Part shown: positions 39,813 to 48,550 of the stretch, piece after piece
Layout of the letters: the number at the start of each line of letters is the position of its first letter
How positions within the stretch are numbered: the first letter of the stretch is position 1
From: JAGPCK01 sp041675505
GTDB taxonomy: Bacteria > Bacteroidota > Bacteroidia > UKL13-3
Direction of reading: 5' to 3'
Assembly (NCBI GenBank): GCA_041675505.1
Contig: JBAYTR010000009.1
Coordinates: forward strand, 124,001-188,000
DNA: 64,000 bases
Program-made: the position numbers and the translations under genes
Notes under the pieces: model-generated
What the model saw: only the letters and a program-made list of their open reading frames with translations
Databases searched by the model: none
What the model was told of the DNA's origin: nothing

Positions 39813-41711
39813 TTAAAAAACTTGTAAAAACAATGCTGCAATAATGCTGATGACCATAATGAATATGTAAAAACCGGTAGCACCTGTTTGCAACAAACGC
39901 AGGTTTTGCGCAATACCCATAGCCAGTTGTCCCAATCCGTTTACTATGCCGTCAACAAATTTTACTTCAACAAAACGGTATAAAAATCCTGATATAGCCG
40001 ACATAGGTTGTACAATGAACTTATCATATAATTCATCTATGTAGTATTTGTGGTAAAGCACTTTGGCGTATCCTTTAATGTCTATCTCATTCTGCTCAGG
40101 TAATACGCCTTTGGTAACGTAAAGTGATTTGGCATACACTATCATGGCAGCTGCTAAAGCTACTGCAACAGCCATCAGCACATATTCTGTGGTATGACTT
40201 AAGTGAGCCGCTTCTGCTGATAAACTGATACCGAAAACAGGTGAAAGATATTCTTTGAGCCAGTGTGAACCACCCAATACTTCAGGTACTCCCATAAATC
40301 CACCTACGATGGATAAACCGGCTAATACCATTAACGGTACGGTCATGCTCGCTGGTGATTCATGCAGGTGTTCCAGTTGGTGACGTGTGCCTCTGAACTC
40401 TCCGAAAAAAGTAAGGAATAACAAACGGAACATATAGAAAGCAGTAACCATAGAGGCAATGGCCCCCAAGGCCCAGATAATCGGACTGCGACCAAAGGCA
40501 AAGGCTAAAATTTCGTCTTTGGAAAAGAAACCGGCCAAAGGTGGAATACCGGCAATAGCAATGGTACCAATGAGGAATGTTTTGTAGGTGGTTGGAATCT
40601 TGTCTTTTAATCCGCCCATAAAACGAATGTCTTGCTCACCACCCATGGCGTGAATTACACTTCCTGCACCAAGAAATAACAAGGCTTTGAAAAATGCGTG
40701 TGTGGTTACGTGGAAAAAAGCTGTGGTGTATGCACCTAAGCCTAATGCAATAAACATAAAGCCCAGCTGACTAACCGTAGAGTAGGCCAACACTTTTTTG
40801 ATGTCGTTTTGTTTTAAACCTATAGTAGCGGCAAATATGGCGGTAAGCAAACCTACAACCAGAATAATGTTCTGTGTAAACGGAGCTGCACTGAACAGCG
40901 GATTAGAACGGGCAATGAGGTAAATACCGGCAGTAACCATAGTGGCTGCGTGTATCAATGCTGATACAGGTGTTGGTCCGGCCATGGCATCAGGTAACCA
41001 GGTGTACAAAGGCAACTGAGCACTTTTACCAATCGCACCAATAAACAACAATACCGTGATGGCAATCATCATACTGCTATCGGTAGAGTAAGCTTTGGAA
41101 GCTTCGAAAACTTCACTGAAAGTTAATGTGCCGAATGTTTTGGCCATTAAAAACAAACCCAGCAGAAAGCCTAAGTCGCCAATGCGGTTCATGATGAAAG
41201 CTTTTTTAGCAGCATCATTGTAAGCCTGATTTTTATACCAGAAACCGATGAGCAGGTAAGAACAAAGTCCTACACCTTCCCAACCAATAAATACAATGAG
41301 GTAGTTGTTGCCCATAACCAGCAACAACATAAAGAAAATAAACAGGTTGAGGTAGGAGAAGAAACGCTGAAAACCTTCGTCATCGTGCATGTAACCTATG
41401 CTGTAAACATGTATCAGAAAACCTATTCCGGTAACGATGAGTAACATCATTAACGCGAATTGATCAATCAGAAATTCAAAGGGAATGTTCAAGGTTCCTG
41501 CACTTATCCAGTCGAACAGTTTTACGGTAACGGGTTGAAATGATTCGCTGTGCGAACCCAAAAAAATGCCGAGTGCAATAACGAAGGATGCCAGCACGGC
41601 AGCGCTACCGGCAATACCCGATGCAGATTTAGAAAGTTTTTTGCCCCACAGTGCGTTGATCAGAAAACCAACCAGAGGGAATATAGGAATGAGCCAGGCC
41701 AATTGTGTCAT
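39813..41711 (-). CDS. nuoL: NADH-quinone oxidoreductase subunit L
   Basis: 632 residues, the largest antiporter-like subunit of complex I, with the long lateral helix expected at its C-terminal end. YLLIGFWYKNQAYNDAAKKA, GKSAQLPLYTWLPDAMAGPTPVSALIHAATMV and KKVLAYSTVSQLGFMF are full matches to the family. The gap to nuoK is 24 bases. Confidence 0.96.
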   Translation of the reverse strand: MTQLAWLIPIFPLVGFLINALWGKKLSKSASGIAGSAAVLASFVIALGIFLGSHSESFQPVTVKLFDWISAGTLNIPFEFLIDQFALMMLLIVTGIGFLIHVYSIGYMHDDEGFQRFFSYLNLFIFFMLLLVMGNNYLIVFIGWEGVGLCSYLLIGFWYKNQAYNDAAKKAFIMNRIGDLGFLLGLFLMAKTFGTLTFSEVFEASKAYSTDSSMMIAITVLLFIGAIGKSAQLPLYTWLPDAMAGPTPVSALIHAATMVTAGIYLIARSNPLFSAAPFTQNIILVVGLLTAIFAATIGLKQNDIKKVLAYSTVSQLGFMFIALGLGAYTTAFFHVTTHAFFKALLFLGAGSVIHAMGGEQDIRFMGGLKDKIPTTYKTFLIGTIAIAGIPPLAGFFSKDEILAFAFGRSPIIWALGAIASMVTAFYMFRLLFLTFFGEFRGTRHQLEHLHESPASMTVPLMVLAGLSIVGGFMGVPEVLGGSHWLKEYLSPVFGISLSAEAAHLSHTTEYVLMAVAVALAAAMIVYAKSLYVTKGVLPEQNEIDIKGYAKVLYHKYYIDELYDKFIVQPMSAISGFLYRFVEVKFVDGIVNGLGQLAMGIAQNLRLLQTGATGFYIFIMVISIIAALFLQVF

Positions 41712-41735
41712 TATACTATGCTTCTACGCGTTTAA

Positions 41736-42065
41736 TTACCACTTCAAATTACTTAAGGTGTTGATGTCGGTTGATTTGGTGTTGCGGAATATCATCACCA
41801 GAATGGCTAAACCTACAGCTACTTCGGCTGCGGCTACCACCATAATGAAGAACACAAACACCTGCCCGGCCGGATTATTGGAATAAGCCGAAAAGGCCGC
41901 CAGCAACAAATTCACCGAGTTGAGCATAAGCTCAATCGACATAAAAATAACAATGGCATTCCGTCTCAACAATACCCCGGCCACACCAATCGAAAATAAG
42001 ATGGTGCTTAATGCCAGGTACCAGTTGATGGGAACAAGTCGGATGGTTTCGCTTACTGTTTCCAT
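41736..42065 (-). CDS. nuoK: NADH-quinone oxidoreductase subunit K
   Basis: 109 residues with three membrane helices, the size of NuoK. The conserved Glu residues in helix 2 are in VIFMSIELMLNSVNLLL and AAAEVAVGLAILV in helix 3, needed for proton transfer in the family. Its start codon shares one base with the nuoJ stop. Confidence 0.94.
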   Translation of the reverse strand: METVSETIRLVPINWYLALSTILFSIGVAGVLLRRNAIVIFMSIELMLNSVNLLLAAFSAYSNNPAGQVFVFFIMVVAAAEVAVGLAILVMIFRNTKSTDINTLSNLKW

Positions 42066-42562
42066 TAATTTAATTCTTTTTTAGCCAATATTACTGCACC
42101 TACCATGGCAGCTATAAACAACACAGATGATATTTCAAAAGGCAGTACAAAATCAGTGAACAACACATGCCCCAGGTTTTTTACCAAACCCAGTTGGGCA
42201 TTGATAGGGTCAGTGGTTTGCAAAATCTCTGCATTGCGGAACGTAGCCAGCAATGTAATCATCAACGTGCCACCGGCTATTACTGCAGCAAACTTGAGCA
42301 GCATGGGTTTATGTGTTTCGCTGTCGGCATTCAGGTTAAGCAACATTACGGTGAACAGAAAAAGTACCATAATAGCTCCTGAATACACAATGATGTGTAC
42401 TATGGCCAGAAACTGTGCATTGAGCAGCACGTAGTGACCGGCAATGGAGAAAAAACAAAGAATGAGGTACATCACACTGTAAACGGGGTTTCTGGCAAAT
42501 ATCACAGCCATGGCACACAGTATGGAAAGAAGGGAAAGAAATAAAAATACGTAGTGACTCAT
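42065..42562 (-). CDS. nuoJ: NADH-quinone oxidoreductase subunit J
   Basis: 165 residues, five membrane helices. YLILCFFSIAGHYVLLNAQFLAIVHIIVYSGAIMVLFLF is represented by the conserved pi-bulge helix in its second half (VYSGAIMVLFLFTVML). Downstream one-base overlap with nuoK; about 60 bases separate it from nuoI upstream, where no feature was recognised. Confidence 0.93.
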   Translation of the reverse strand: MSHYVFLFLSLLSILCAMAVIFARNPVYSVMYLILCFFSIAGHYVLLNAQFLAIVHIIVYSGAIMVLFLFTVMLLNLNADSETHKPMLLKFAAVIAGGTLMITLLATFRNAEILQTTDPINAQLGLVKNLGHVLFTDFVLPFEISSVLFIAAMVGAVILAKKELN

Positions 42563-42622
42563 TTTCCTGTTTCAGCTATTGGTGGGCAATATTAAAAGTT
42601 TATTCATTACAATAAAAATGCG

Positions 42623-43153
42623 TTAAGAGGTATGTACTTGCTTACGCAGATTTACATCTATACGTTGGTCAATTTTTTCTACCAGTTTGTCTTTGCCGTA
42701 AATAAAATCTTCGCGCTCATAACTGGCAGCGGCAAATTCAGTAGTGAGGTAGATGGCTTGTTTAGGGCAGGCTTCTTCGCACAAGCCGCAAAAGATGCAA
42801 CGCAGCATGTTAATTTCATACATGGCTGCATACTTCTCTTCGCGGTACAAGTGTTCTTCACCTTTTTTACGCTCGGCTGCATCCATGGTAATGGCTTCTG
42901 CAGGGCAGGCTACGGCACATAAGCCGCAGGCGGTACAGTTTTCGCGCCCTTGTTCGTCACGCTTCAATACGTGGCGGCCGCGGTACACGTTGCTCACTTC
43001 ACGCTTTACCTCAGGGTAACGCACGGTGGCTCCTTTGCGAAAAAAGTGTTTTATAGTAATGAACAGTCCGCCAAAGATGGCCGGCAGGTAGATTTTTTCT
43101 ACCCAGTTCATTTCTTTTTTTACAACAACTTTAGAACGGTTGGTGAGTTGCAT
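42623..43153 (-). CDS. nuoI: NADH-quinone oxidoreductase subunit I (two 4Fe-4S clusters)
   Basis: 176 residues, the peripheral ferredoxin-like subunit with clusters N6a and N6b. The two binding motifs are CTACGLCAVACPAEA and CIFCGLCEEACPKQA. The N terminus carries one hydrophobic segment. An internal ATG at 43111 is a possible alternative start. Follows nuoH by 12 bases. Confidence 0.95.
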   Translation of the reverse strand: MQLTNRSKVVVKKEMNWVEKIYLPAIFGGLFITIKHFFRKGATVRYPEVKREVSNVYRGRHVLKRDEQGRENCTACGLCAVACPAEAITMDAAERKKGEEHLYREEKYAAMYEINMLRCIFCGLCEEACPKQAIYLTTEFAAASYEREDFIYGKDKLVEKIDQRIDVNLRKQVHTS

Positions 43154-43165
43154 GTTTTTATAGTC

Positions 43166-44197
43166 TTAAAATCCTAATTGATCTTTAAATGTTAACCAGG
43201 CTCCGGTAGCCAAAATGTTGAATATAGCCAAAGGTATCATTACCTGCCAGCCCAACTTCATTAACTGGTCATAGCGGAAACGCGGTACGGTCCAGCGAAT
43301 CCACATGAAGAAGAAAATGAAGAAGAAAATTTTGAGGAAGAAGGCTGCTGTACCCAACAAGGCCTGTGTGTTACCGCTAAACATATCCATGCCGGGGAAG
43401 TTGTATCCTCCGAAATAAAGCGAAGAGATAATGGCAGAGGAAATGAACATATTGGTGTACTCAGCAAACAGGTAAAAGCCCAGTTTCATCGAGCTGTACT
43501 CAGTGTGGTAACCGCCCACCAATTCGCTTTCGCACTCGGGTAAGTCGAAAGGGGTACGGTTACACTCAGCAAAAGCACACACAATAAAAATAAGGAAGCC
43601 CAAAGGCTGTGTCCAAATGTTCCAATTGAAGCCGTGCTGCTCATCAACAATATCGCGTAAACTTAATGAGCCGGTTGACATCAGTATGGCCACAATGCTC
43701 ATACCCATGCCCAGTTCATAACTGATCATTTGTGAAGAGGCACGAATGGCACCCAGCAGCGCGAACTTGTTGTTCGATGCCCAGCCACCAATCATAATGC
43801 CGTACACGCCTAATGATACTACTCCGAAAATGTACAGGATACCAATGTTAATGTCGGCCACTTGCAGACTGATGGTGCGGTCAAACAAGGTAAGGTCCTT
43901 ACCCCAGGGAATTACGGCACTGGTCATTAAGGCGGTGAGCATGGCAATACCCGGACCAATAATAAACAAAACCTTATCGGCAGCATTGGGAATAATTTCT
44001 TCTTTCATGAACATTTTTACCCCATCGGCCAGTGGTTGTAAAATACCGAATGGTCCTGCACGATCGGGTCCTATGCGGTCCTGCAGAAAGGCAGCCACCT
44101 TACGTTCAGCATAAGTGCTGTACATGGCAATGAACAGGGTAACTCCGAAGAGTACAAGTATGAGTACTGTTTTGTCCAGTAGTAATGTTAAGTCCAT
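43166..44197 (-). CDS. nuoH: NADH-quinone oxidoreductase subunit H
   Basis: 343 residues with about eight membrane helices, forming the quinone chamber at the junction with the peripheral arm. Signatures: AYSTYAERKVAAFLQDRIGPDRAG is represented by ERKVAAFLQDRIGPDRAGP; NRTPFDLPECESELVGGYH is the conserved quinone-site loop with its acidic residues. Three bases after nuoG. Confidence 0.96.
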   Translation of the reverse strand: MDLTLLLDKTVLILVLFGVTLFIAMYSTYAERKVAAFLQDRIGPDRAGPFGILQPLADGVKMFMKEEIIPNAADKVLFIIGPGIAMLTALMTSAVIPWGKDLTLFDRTISLQVADINIGILYIFGVVSLGVYGIMIGGWASNNKFALLGAIRASSQMISYELGMGMSIVAILMSTGSLSLRDIVDEQHGFNWNIWTQPLGFLIFIVCAFAECNRTPFDLPECESELVGGYHTEYSSMKLGFYLFAEYTNMFISSAIISSLYFGGYNFPGMDMFSGNTQALLGTAAFFLKIFFFIFFFMWIRWTVPRFRYDQLMKLGWQVMIPLAIFNILATGAWLTFKDQLGF

Positions 44198-44200
44198 GTC

Positions 44201-45163
44201 TTACTTATTATCTATCAGTTTCTTTTTGGTGTGTTCAGGAATTTGCAAATTGCGGGTGTACTGCCCTTGTGAAATAACCGAATGACGGTCAATGGCACGG
44301 GGGCCTTCAATTACCCAATCGCTTGTTTTCTTTTTCTCAAAGCGACATTCGTTACAAATAAATTCTTCTACTTCGCCCCACTGGTCTTTACGACCGGTAA
44401 CACGCAGCACTTCTTCTCCCTGGTTCCACAATACTACTTTGCCGCTGCACTTGGGGCAATCGCGGTGGGCATCTACCGGTTTGGTAAACCAAACACGGCT
44501 TTTAAAGCGGAAAGTTTTATCGGTTAACGCACCTACGGGGCACACGTCAATTACGTTACCGGAGAAATCATTGTCAATAGCTTGTTCTATGTAAGTAGAA
44601 ATTTCTGCATGGTCGCCACGGTTAATTACTCCATGTACACGTCCGTCAGTTATTTGTTCGGCAGTTTTTACACAGCGGTAGCACAGTATGCACCGTGTCA
44701 TGTGTAACTGCACATAGGGGCCTATATCAATTTTATCAAACGTTCTGCGTTCAAACTCGTAACGTGATTTGGCTGCACCGTGCTCGTAACTCAAATCCTG
44801 CAGGTGGCATTCACCGGCCTGGTCGCACACGGGGCAATCCAAAGGGTGATTGGCCAGTAAAAATTCCACCACACCTTTGCGGGCTTCTACAATCTCAGCC
44901 GAGGTTTCGTTTTCTACTACCATACCGTCCATTACCGTAGTGCGGCAACTGGGCACAGGCTTGGGCATAGGGCGCGGGTCTTTTTCAGAACCCTGCGTTA
45001 CCTTTACTATACACGTGCGGCAATACCCGCCACTGGTTTTCAGTTTGGTGTAGTAGCACATGGCAGGAGGGGCCACTTCAGGGCCAATCATGCGGGCTGC
45101 CTGCAAAATGGTAGTACCCTCAGGTACTTCTATGGTGCGTCCGTCTATCGTTACTTTAGGCAT
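44201..45163 (-). CDS. nuoG: NADH-quinone oxidoreductase subunit G, short form without molybdopterin domain
   Basis: 320 residues from the ATG at 45163 (MPKVTIDGRTIEVPEG). Holds the N-terminal ferredoxin 2Fe-2S site (MCYYTKLKTSGGYCRTC), the His-containing 4Fe-4S site (HPLDCPVCDQAGECHLQD) and the 4Fe-4S site CILCYRCVKT plus VCPVGALTDK. A further four-Cys pattern (CPKCSGK, CNECRF) lies near the end. The large C-terminal molybdopterin-like domain of the E. coli protein is absent; short forms are usual in Bacteroidota, so this is not a truncation. Separated from nuoF by the four inserted genes. Confidence 0.93.
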   Translation of the reverse strand: MPKVTIDGRTIEVPEGTTILQAARMIGPEVAPPAMCYYTKLKTSGGYCRTCIVKVTQGSEKDPRPMPKPVPSCRTTVMDGMVVENETSAEIVEARKGVVEFLLANHPLDCPVCDQAGECHLQDLSYEHGAAKSRYEFERRTFDKIDIGPYVQLHMTRCILCYRCVKTAEQITDGRVHGVINRGDHAEISTYIEQAIDNDFSGNVIDVCPVGALTDKTFRFKSRVWFTKPVDAHRDCPKCSGKVVLWNQGEEVLRVTGRKDQWGEVEEFICNECRFEKKKTSDWVIEGPRAIDRHSVISQGQYTRNLQIPEHTKKKLIDNK

Positions 45164-45217
45164 ATCTTTTTTTTGTTGCCACACCTTAGAAATTAATCTT
45201 GCAGTGTGGCGTGTTCT

Positions 45218-45493
45218 TTATTGCTTTTCAAAAACGTACACATGGTACTTATCACCACCGTGTGATGATATCATTTTGTAGCCTTTGGCTGCCACTTGGT
45301 TGATTTTAGCCAATGGTTTCATTTGCCCCGATTTCATGGTTTCGGTGGTGTTGTCTTCGTACTCCATTACCATAGTACCGTCAATGTAAGAAACCAGGCG
45401 GGCATACTTAGGCGCTTGCCCTGAGTTCTTAAATGCGAAGATGCTGGCCAGGCCAACAACAATAAGCAAGGTGTAAAGAAGTTGTTTTTTCAT
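45218..45493 (-). CDS. Small membrane-anchored protein, paralogue of 46183-46488 (DUF4177-like tail)
   Basis: 91 residues from the ATG at 45493. One N-terminal hydrophobic segment (LYTLLIVVGLASIFAF), then a small soluble part ending INQVAAKGYKMISSHG and YHVYVFEKQ. The same start (MKKQLL, then IVxGLA, then AF) and end (LAAKGYKLV, IYIFEK) appear in the gene at 46183-46488, so they are paralogues. The AAKGYK pattern recalls DUF4177 proteins. They bracket the toxin-antitoxin pair within the nuo operon. Function unknown. Confidence 0.7.
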   Translation of the reverse strand: MKKQLLYTLLIVVGLASIFAFKNSGQAPKYARLVSYIDGTMVMEYEDNTTETMKSGQMKPLAKINQVAAKGYKMISSHGGDKYHVYVFEKQ

Positions 45494-45533
45494 AAGGTAA
45501 CTTTTTTTAGCAAGGTGATTGTGTATTTGCAGG

Positions 45534-45875
45534 TTATTCATGTTGTTTTATCAGTTCTTGTACTTCAGTTTTTAAAGGGTCAAGATGATTCACTACCACG
45601 CCCCAAACTATATCGTAATTGATATGGTCATAGGAATGAATCACGCGGTTACGCAATCCGATTATCCGCTTGGCATTGGTGAGTTGAATATCTTGTTTCA
45701 GTTTCTGCATTTTGTTTATTGCTTCAGCAATTATTTCCAATTCCCTTTCCACTGCACGGTAAATAGTTCGGTTGGCAATGAACTCACTGTATTGGGTAAT
45801 GCCTTGGGTGTGCAATTTAATGGCATCAACGGAGTCCACAATGTCCAACAGGTATTTAGTAACTTCATGCGGCAT
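45534..45875 (-). CDS. HepT-like ribonuclease toxin (DUF86)
   Basis: 113 residues from the ATG at 45875. All-helical HEPN fold; the RNase motif RX4HXY is visible as RNRVIHSYDHIN. HepT toxins cleave RNA and are neutralised by MntA, which adds AMP residues to the motif Tyr. The mntA-like gene overlaps it upstream by 11 bases with this start, the usual antitoxin-first order. Located between nuoF and nuoG, inside a housekeeping operon. Some such pairs have a defence role. Confidence 0.85.
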   Translation of the reverse strand: MPHEVTKYLLDIVDSVDAIKLHTQGITQYSEFIANRTIYRAVERELEIIAEAINKMQKLKQDIQLTNAKRIIGLRNRVIHSYDHINYDIVWGVVVNHLDPLKTEVQELIKQHE

Positions 45876-46173
45876 ATATTTGTTGTTTGCTGGCCTCAAT
45901 GTGCGCTTTCAAAATTCTGTTTTGAATGGGCTTGTCGGTCATTAAATCTACTTTGCGGTGCAACACTTCTTCCAGGCTTTCAGCTAAGTCAAAGTACAAA
46001 TCAGCATAGGCCTCTACAGGTACTTCTTCTTTAAACTTCACTATCAAATCCACATCACTTTGCGGGGTGAACAACTCACTATCTGTTACTGAACCGTACG
46101 CATACAACTCCTTTACCCGATATTGTATGCACAGGTGGTTAATGGATGATATGTGTTGCTGTATCAAGTTCAT
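45865..46173 (-). CDS. MntA-like nucleotidyltransferase antitoxin
   Basis: 102 residues, minimal nucleotidyltransferase fold. The catalytic motif is YGSVTDSELFTPQSDVDL (GS...DxD) with the third Asp in KVDLMTD. Members of the MNT group transfer AMP to the Tyr of the paired HepT. It overlaps hepT and lies 9 bases from the paralogous membrane protein. Together they form the core of the insertion between nuoF and nuoG. Confidence 0.85.
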   Translation of the reverse strand: MNLIQQHISSINHLCIQYRVKELYAYGSVTDSELFTPQSDVDLIVKFKEEVPVEAYADLYFDLAESLEEVLHRKVDLMTDKPIQNRILKAHIEASKQQIYAA

Positions 46174-46182
46174 GTTGCAGCT

Positions 46183-46488
46183 TTATTCTTTTTCGAAAAT
46201 GTAGATTGAATGTTGGCCATCAATAGCTACTAATTTATAGCCTTTAGCTGCTAATTCATTCAGTTTAACTGTAAGAGGGGACTGATGGTGTTCTATCCAT
46301 TTATCTGATTTCATTAAAATAGTTTTTAAATCTGTAGTCTCTTTTCCACCTTTTTCATCGACAATTGTTATCCAATTTTGTGGGTAAAAATTAAGCGTCA
46401 GGTACTTTTTAGGTGGTTCTTGCTTAAAAGCCAACACAGCCGCTAAACCGGCAACAATAAATAAGGCGAGTAGAAGTTGTTTTTTCAT
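46183..46488 (-). CDS. Small membrane-anchored protein, paralogue of 45218-45493
   Basis: 101 residues; starts MKKQLLLALFIVAGLAAVLAF (single hydrophobic segment, with no lipobox Cys) and ends LAAKGYKLVAIDGQHSIYIF. About half the length is unlike the paralogue, so the duplication is not recent. It stands 6 bases after nuoF. Function unknown; the DUF4177-like tail is the only recognisable part. Confidence 0.7.
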   Translation of the reverse strand: MKKQLLLALFIVAGLAAVLAFKQEPPKKYLTLNFYPQNWITIVDEKGGKETTDLKTILMKSDKWIEHHQSPLTVKLNELAAKGYKLVAIDGQHSIYIFEKE

Positions 46489-46494
46489 ACAGGT

Positions 46495-47844
46495 TTACAT
46501 TACAGGTTCAGGCAAATTATTTAAGCGGTAGTAGTGTTTTACATCTTTAATGCGGGTAGGGTTTTTTACAAACTCTTCAAACTCACTACGGAAATGACGT
46601 ATGGCAGCGGCCACGGGCCAGGCAGCAGCTTCGCCCAGCGGGCAAATGGTTTTGCCTTCAATGTTTTTTTGTAAATCCCATAGCAGGTCAACATCAGCCA
46701 GGGTGCCATGCCCGTCAAGTATTTTGTGTAGTACTTTTTCCATCCATCCGGTGCCTTCGCGGCAGGGGCTGCATTGTCCGCAGCTTTCATGGTGGTAAAA
46801 ACGGGTAAAGGTGTACAGGTTTTTTACAATGCTGGTGGTATCGTCCATGGCAATAAAACCACCCGAGCCCATCATGGTGCCGGTAATAAAACCTCCATCG
46901 GCCAATGACTCGTAGCTCATTAAGCGGGGTTCACCGGCTGCTGTGTTTAATATTAAATGTTTGGGCAATATAGGAACAGAAGAACCACCGGCCACTACGG
47001 CTTTCAGCTCACGTCCGTTGCGAATGCCACCGCAGTATTCATCAGAATAAATAAACTCTTCTACCGGCAAACCCAATTCAATTTCATACACACCGGGTTT
47101 GTTCAAATGCCCCGATGCAGAAATTAATTTGGTACCTGTTGATTTTCCAACCCCAATGGCTGCATAAGCATCACCACCGTTGTTTACTATAGGCACTACG
47201 GCAGCAATGGTTTCCACATTGTTTACTACCGTTGGGCGTTCCCACAATCCTTTTACGGCAGGGAAGGGAGGTTTAATACGCGGGTTACCACGCTTGCCTT
47301 CCAATGATTCAAGCAAAGCGGTTTCTTCTCCGCAAATGTAGGCGCCACCACCTACCTGCACATACAGGTCGAGGTTGTAACCAGTACCTAAAATATTTTT
47401 ACCCAACCACCCGTGAGCATAAGCTTCAGCAATGGCTTTTTCTAATATGCGAACGATGTAATAGTACTCACCGCGAATGTAGATGTACGAAGTATTGGCT
47501 CCCAAAGCAAAGCTGGAGGTAATCATGCCTTCCACCAGCAAGTGCGGGATGCGCGACATGAGGTAACGGTCTTTGAACGTACCGGGTTCTGATTCATCGG
47601 CATTACAAACCAAATGGCGCGGAACACCATCGGGCTTGGCCAAAAAACTCCATTTCATACCCGTAGGAAAACCCGCACCACCACGGCCCCTTAGCCCTGA
47701 TTTTTTTACTTCTTCCACCACGGCATCGGGTGTCATGTTTTTGATAGCTTTCTCCACAGAAGCATAACCGCCCTTGCTGCGGTACACCTCATATCCCTGT
47801 ATGCCGGGTACGTTATCGTGTTCTAAAAGTAGTTTCTTTCCCAT
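46495..47844 (-). CDS. nuoF: NADH-quinone oxidoreductase subunit F (NADH/FMN-binding)
   Basis: 449 residues. FMN and NADH site GLRGRGGAGFPTGMKWSF; GGGAYICGEETALLESLEG is the second nucleotide-binding segment; cluster N3 is held by ESCGQCSPCREGTGW and the Cys in KTICPLGEA. Entry point for electrons. Upstream of it lies the GxxExxY insertion; downstream the toxin-antitoxin insertion. Confidence 0.96.
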   Translation of the reverse strand: MGKKLLLEHDNVPGIQGYEVYRSKGGYASVEKAIKNMTPDAVVEEVKKSGLRGRGGAGFPTGMKWSFLAKPDGVPRHLVCNADESEPGTFKDRYLMSRIPHLLVEGMITSSFALGANTSYIYIRGEYYYIVRILEKAIAEAYAHGWLGKNILGTGYNLDLYVQVGGGAYICGEETALLESLEGKRGNPRIKPPFPAVKGLWERPTVVNNVETIAAVVPIVNNGGDAYAAIGVGKSTGTKLISASGHLNKPGVYEIELGLPVEEFIYSDEYCGGIRNGRELKAVVAGGSSVPILPKHLILNTAAGEPRLMSYESLADGGFITGTMMGSGGFIAMDDTTSIVKNLYTFTRFYHHESCGQCSPCREGTGWMEKVLHKILDGHGTLADVDLLWDLQKNIEGKTICPLGEAAAWPVAAAIRHFRSEFEEFVKNPTRIKDVKHYYRLNNLPEPVM

Positions 47845-47857
47845 GCTTTTTTTATGC

Positions 47858-47874
47858 CACAGATTTCACTGATT
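47858..47874 (+). repeat. CACAGATTTCACTGATT repeat, left flank of GxxExxY gene
   Basis: Sits in the 33-base gap between nuoF and the GxxExxY gene. The inverse-orientation relatives (AATCAGTG, CTGTGTCAATCAG) fill 48300-48515 on the other side, so the gene is bracketed by inverted members of one repeat family. Confidence 0.65.
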
Positions 47875-47877
47875 TTT

Positions 47878-48285
47878 TTATAGTATTACACGTTTATGAA
47901 CTAATGAATCTTCTCCGAAGTTAACAATTAATCCTACTTTGTTTTTTGACAGGGCCAGATAGTTTATCACTTGTTTATAATGTTCTTCTACTATACTGCT
48001 AATGGCTTTTACCTCCAGAATAATTTTATCGAAAATGATAAAATCAGCATAATAGTGGTGTTGAAGCGGAGTTCCTTTATAGGTTATTTCGTATTTCTTC
48101 TCTCGTTCAAACGGTATGTTGTTTTGTTTAAATTCAATTTGCAAAGCGTCTTTGTAAACAACCTCCGCAAGCCCCCGGCCTAATGTTTTATGTACTTCCA
48201 TACACAGCCCGATTATGGTATACGTCTCTTGTTGAAGAGGGTAATCCTTCGCATTAAGCTGAATATCTTCTAAAACATTTACCAT
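47878..48285 (-). CDS. GxxExxY protein (predicted PD-(D/E)XK nuclease-like)
   Basis: 135 residues. The naming motif is GRGLAEVVY (G-L-A-E-V-V-Y). Downstream YADFIIFDKIILEVKAIS has the Asp ... Glu-x-Lys arrangement of PD-(D/E)XK enzymes, and the helix EHYKQVINYLALS follows with its Gln. The family is widespread, of unknown role, and often found alone near short repeats. Here it interrupts the nuo operon between nuoE and nuoF and is bounded by CACTGATT-type repeats. Confidence 0.85.
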   Translation of the reverse strand: MVNVLEDIQLNAKDYPLQQETYTIIGLCMEVHKTLGRGLAEVVYKDALQIEFKQNNIPFEREKKYEITYKGTPLQHHYYADFIIFDKIILEVKAISSIVEEHYKQVINYLALSKNKVGLIVNFGEDSLVHKRVIL

Positions 48286-48299
48286 TTTATATTTTTTTC

Positions 48300-48515
48300 T
48301 CTATAGTCAGTGTCTTTCTCTAATTTTCTTCTGTGTCAATCAGTTCAATCAGTGTCTTCTTATTTTATTTCTCTGTAGTCTTTGTAATCAGTGTCTTGGT
48401 CTTTTGTTCTTCTGTGTTAATCAGTGCAATCAGTGTCGTTTTAATTTTTCAGTAGTCTTTGTAATCAGTGTGTTTATCTTTTATTTTTTCTGTGTCAATC
48501 AGTGCAATCAGTGTC
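48300..48515 (-). repeat. Imperfect tandem repeat, about 80-base period, CACTGATT family
   Basis: CTGTGTCAATCAG-type units begin at 48331, 48412 and 48490, alternating with TAGTCTTTGTAATCAGTG units. On the minus strand it reads ACTGATTGCACTGATT followed by ACACAGA. It fills most of the gap of 265 bases between nuoE and the GxxExxY gene. No spacers or cas genes, so it is not CRISPR. Confidence 0.8.
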
Positions 48516-48550
48516 TTCTTATGTTCTTCAGCGCTATTAGCGGCTATTAG

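Noticed and set aside
44201..45163. Truncated nuoG
   Set aside because: It lacks the molybdopterin-like domain but ends cleanly before nuoH with all cluster motifs; short nuoG is usual in Bacteroidota.
48300..48515. Regularly spaced repeats that could suggest a CRISPR array
   Set aside because: The units are long, imperfect, partly contiguous and have no unique spacers; no cas gene is in the window.
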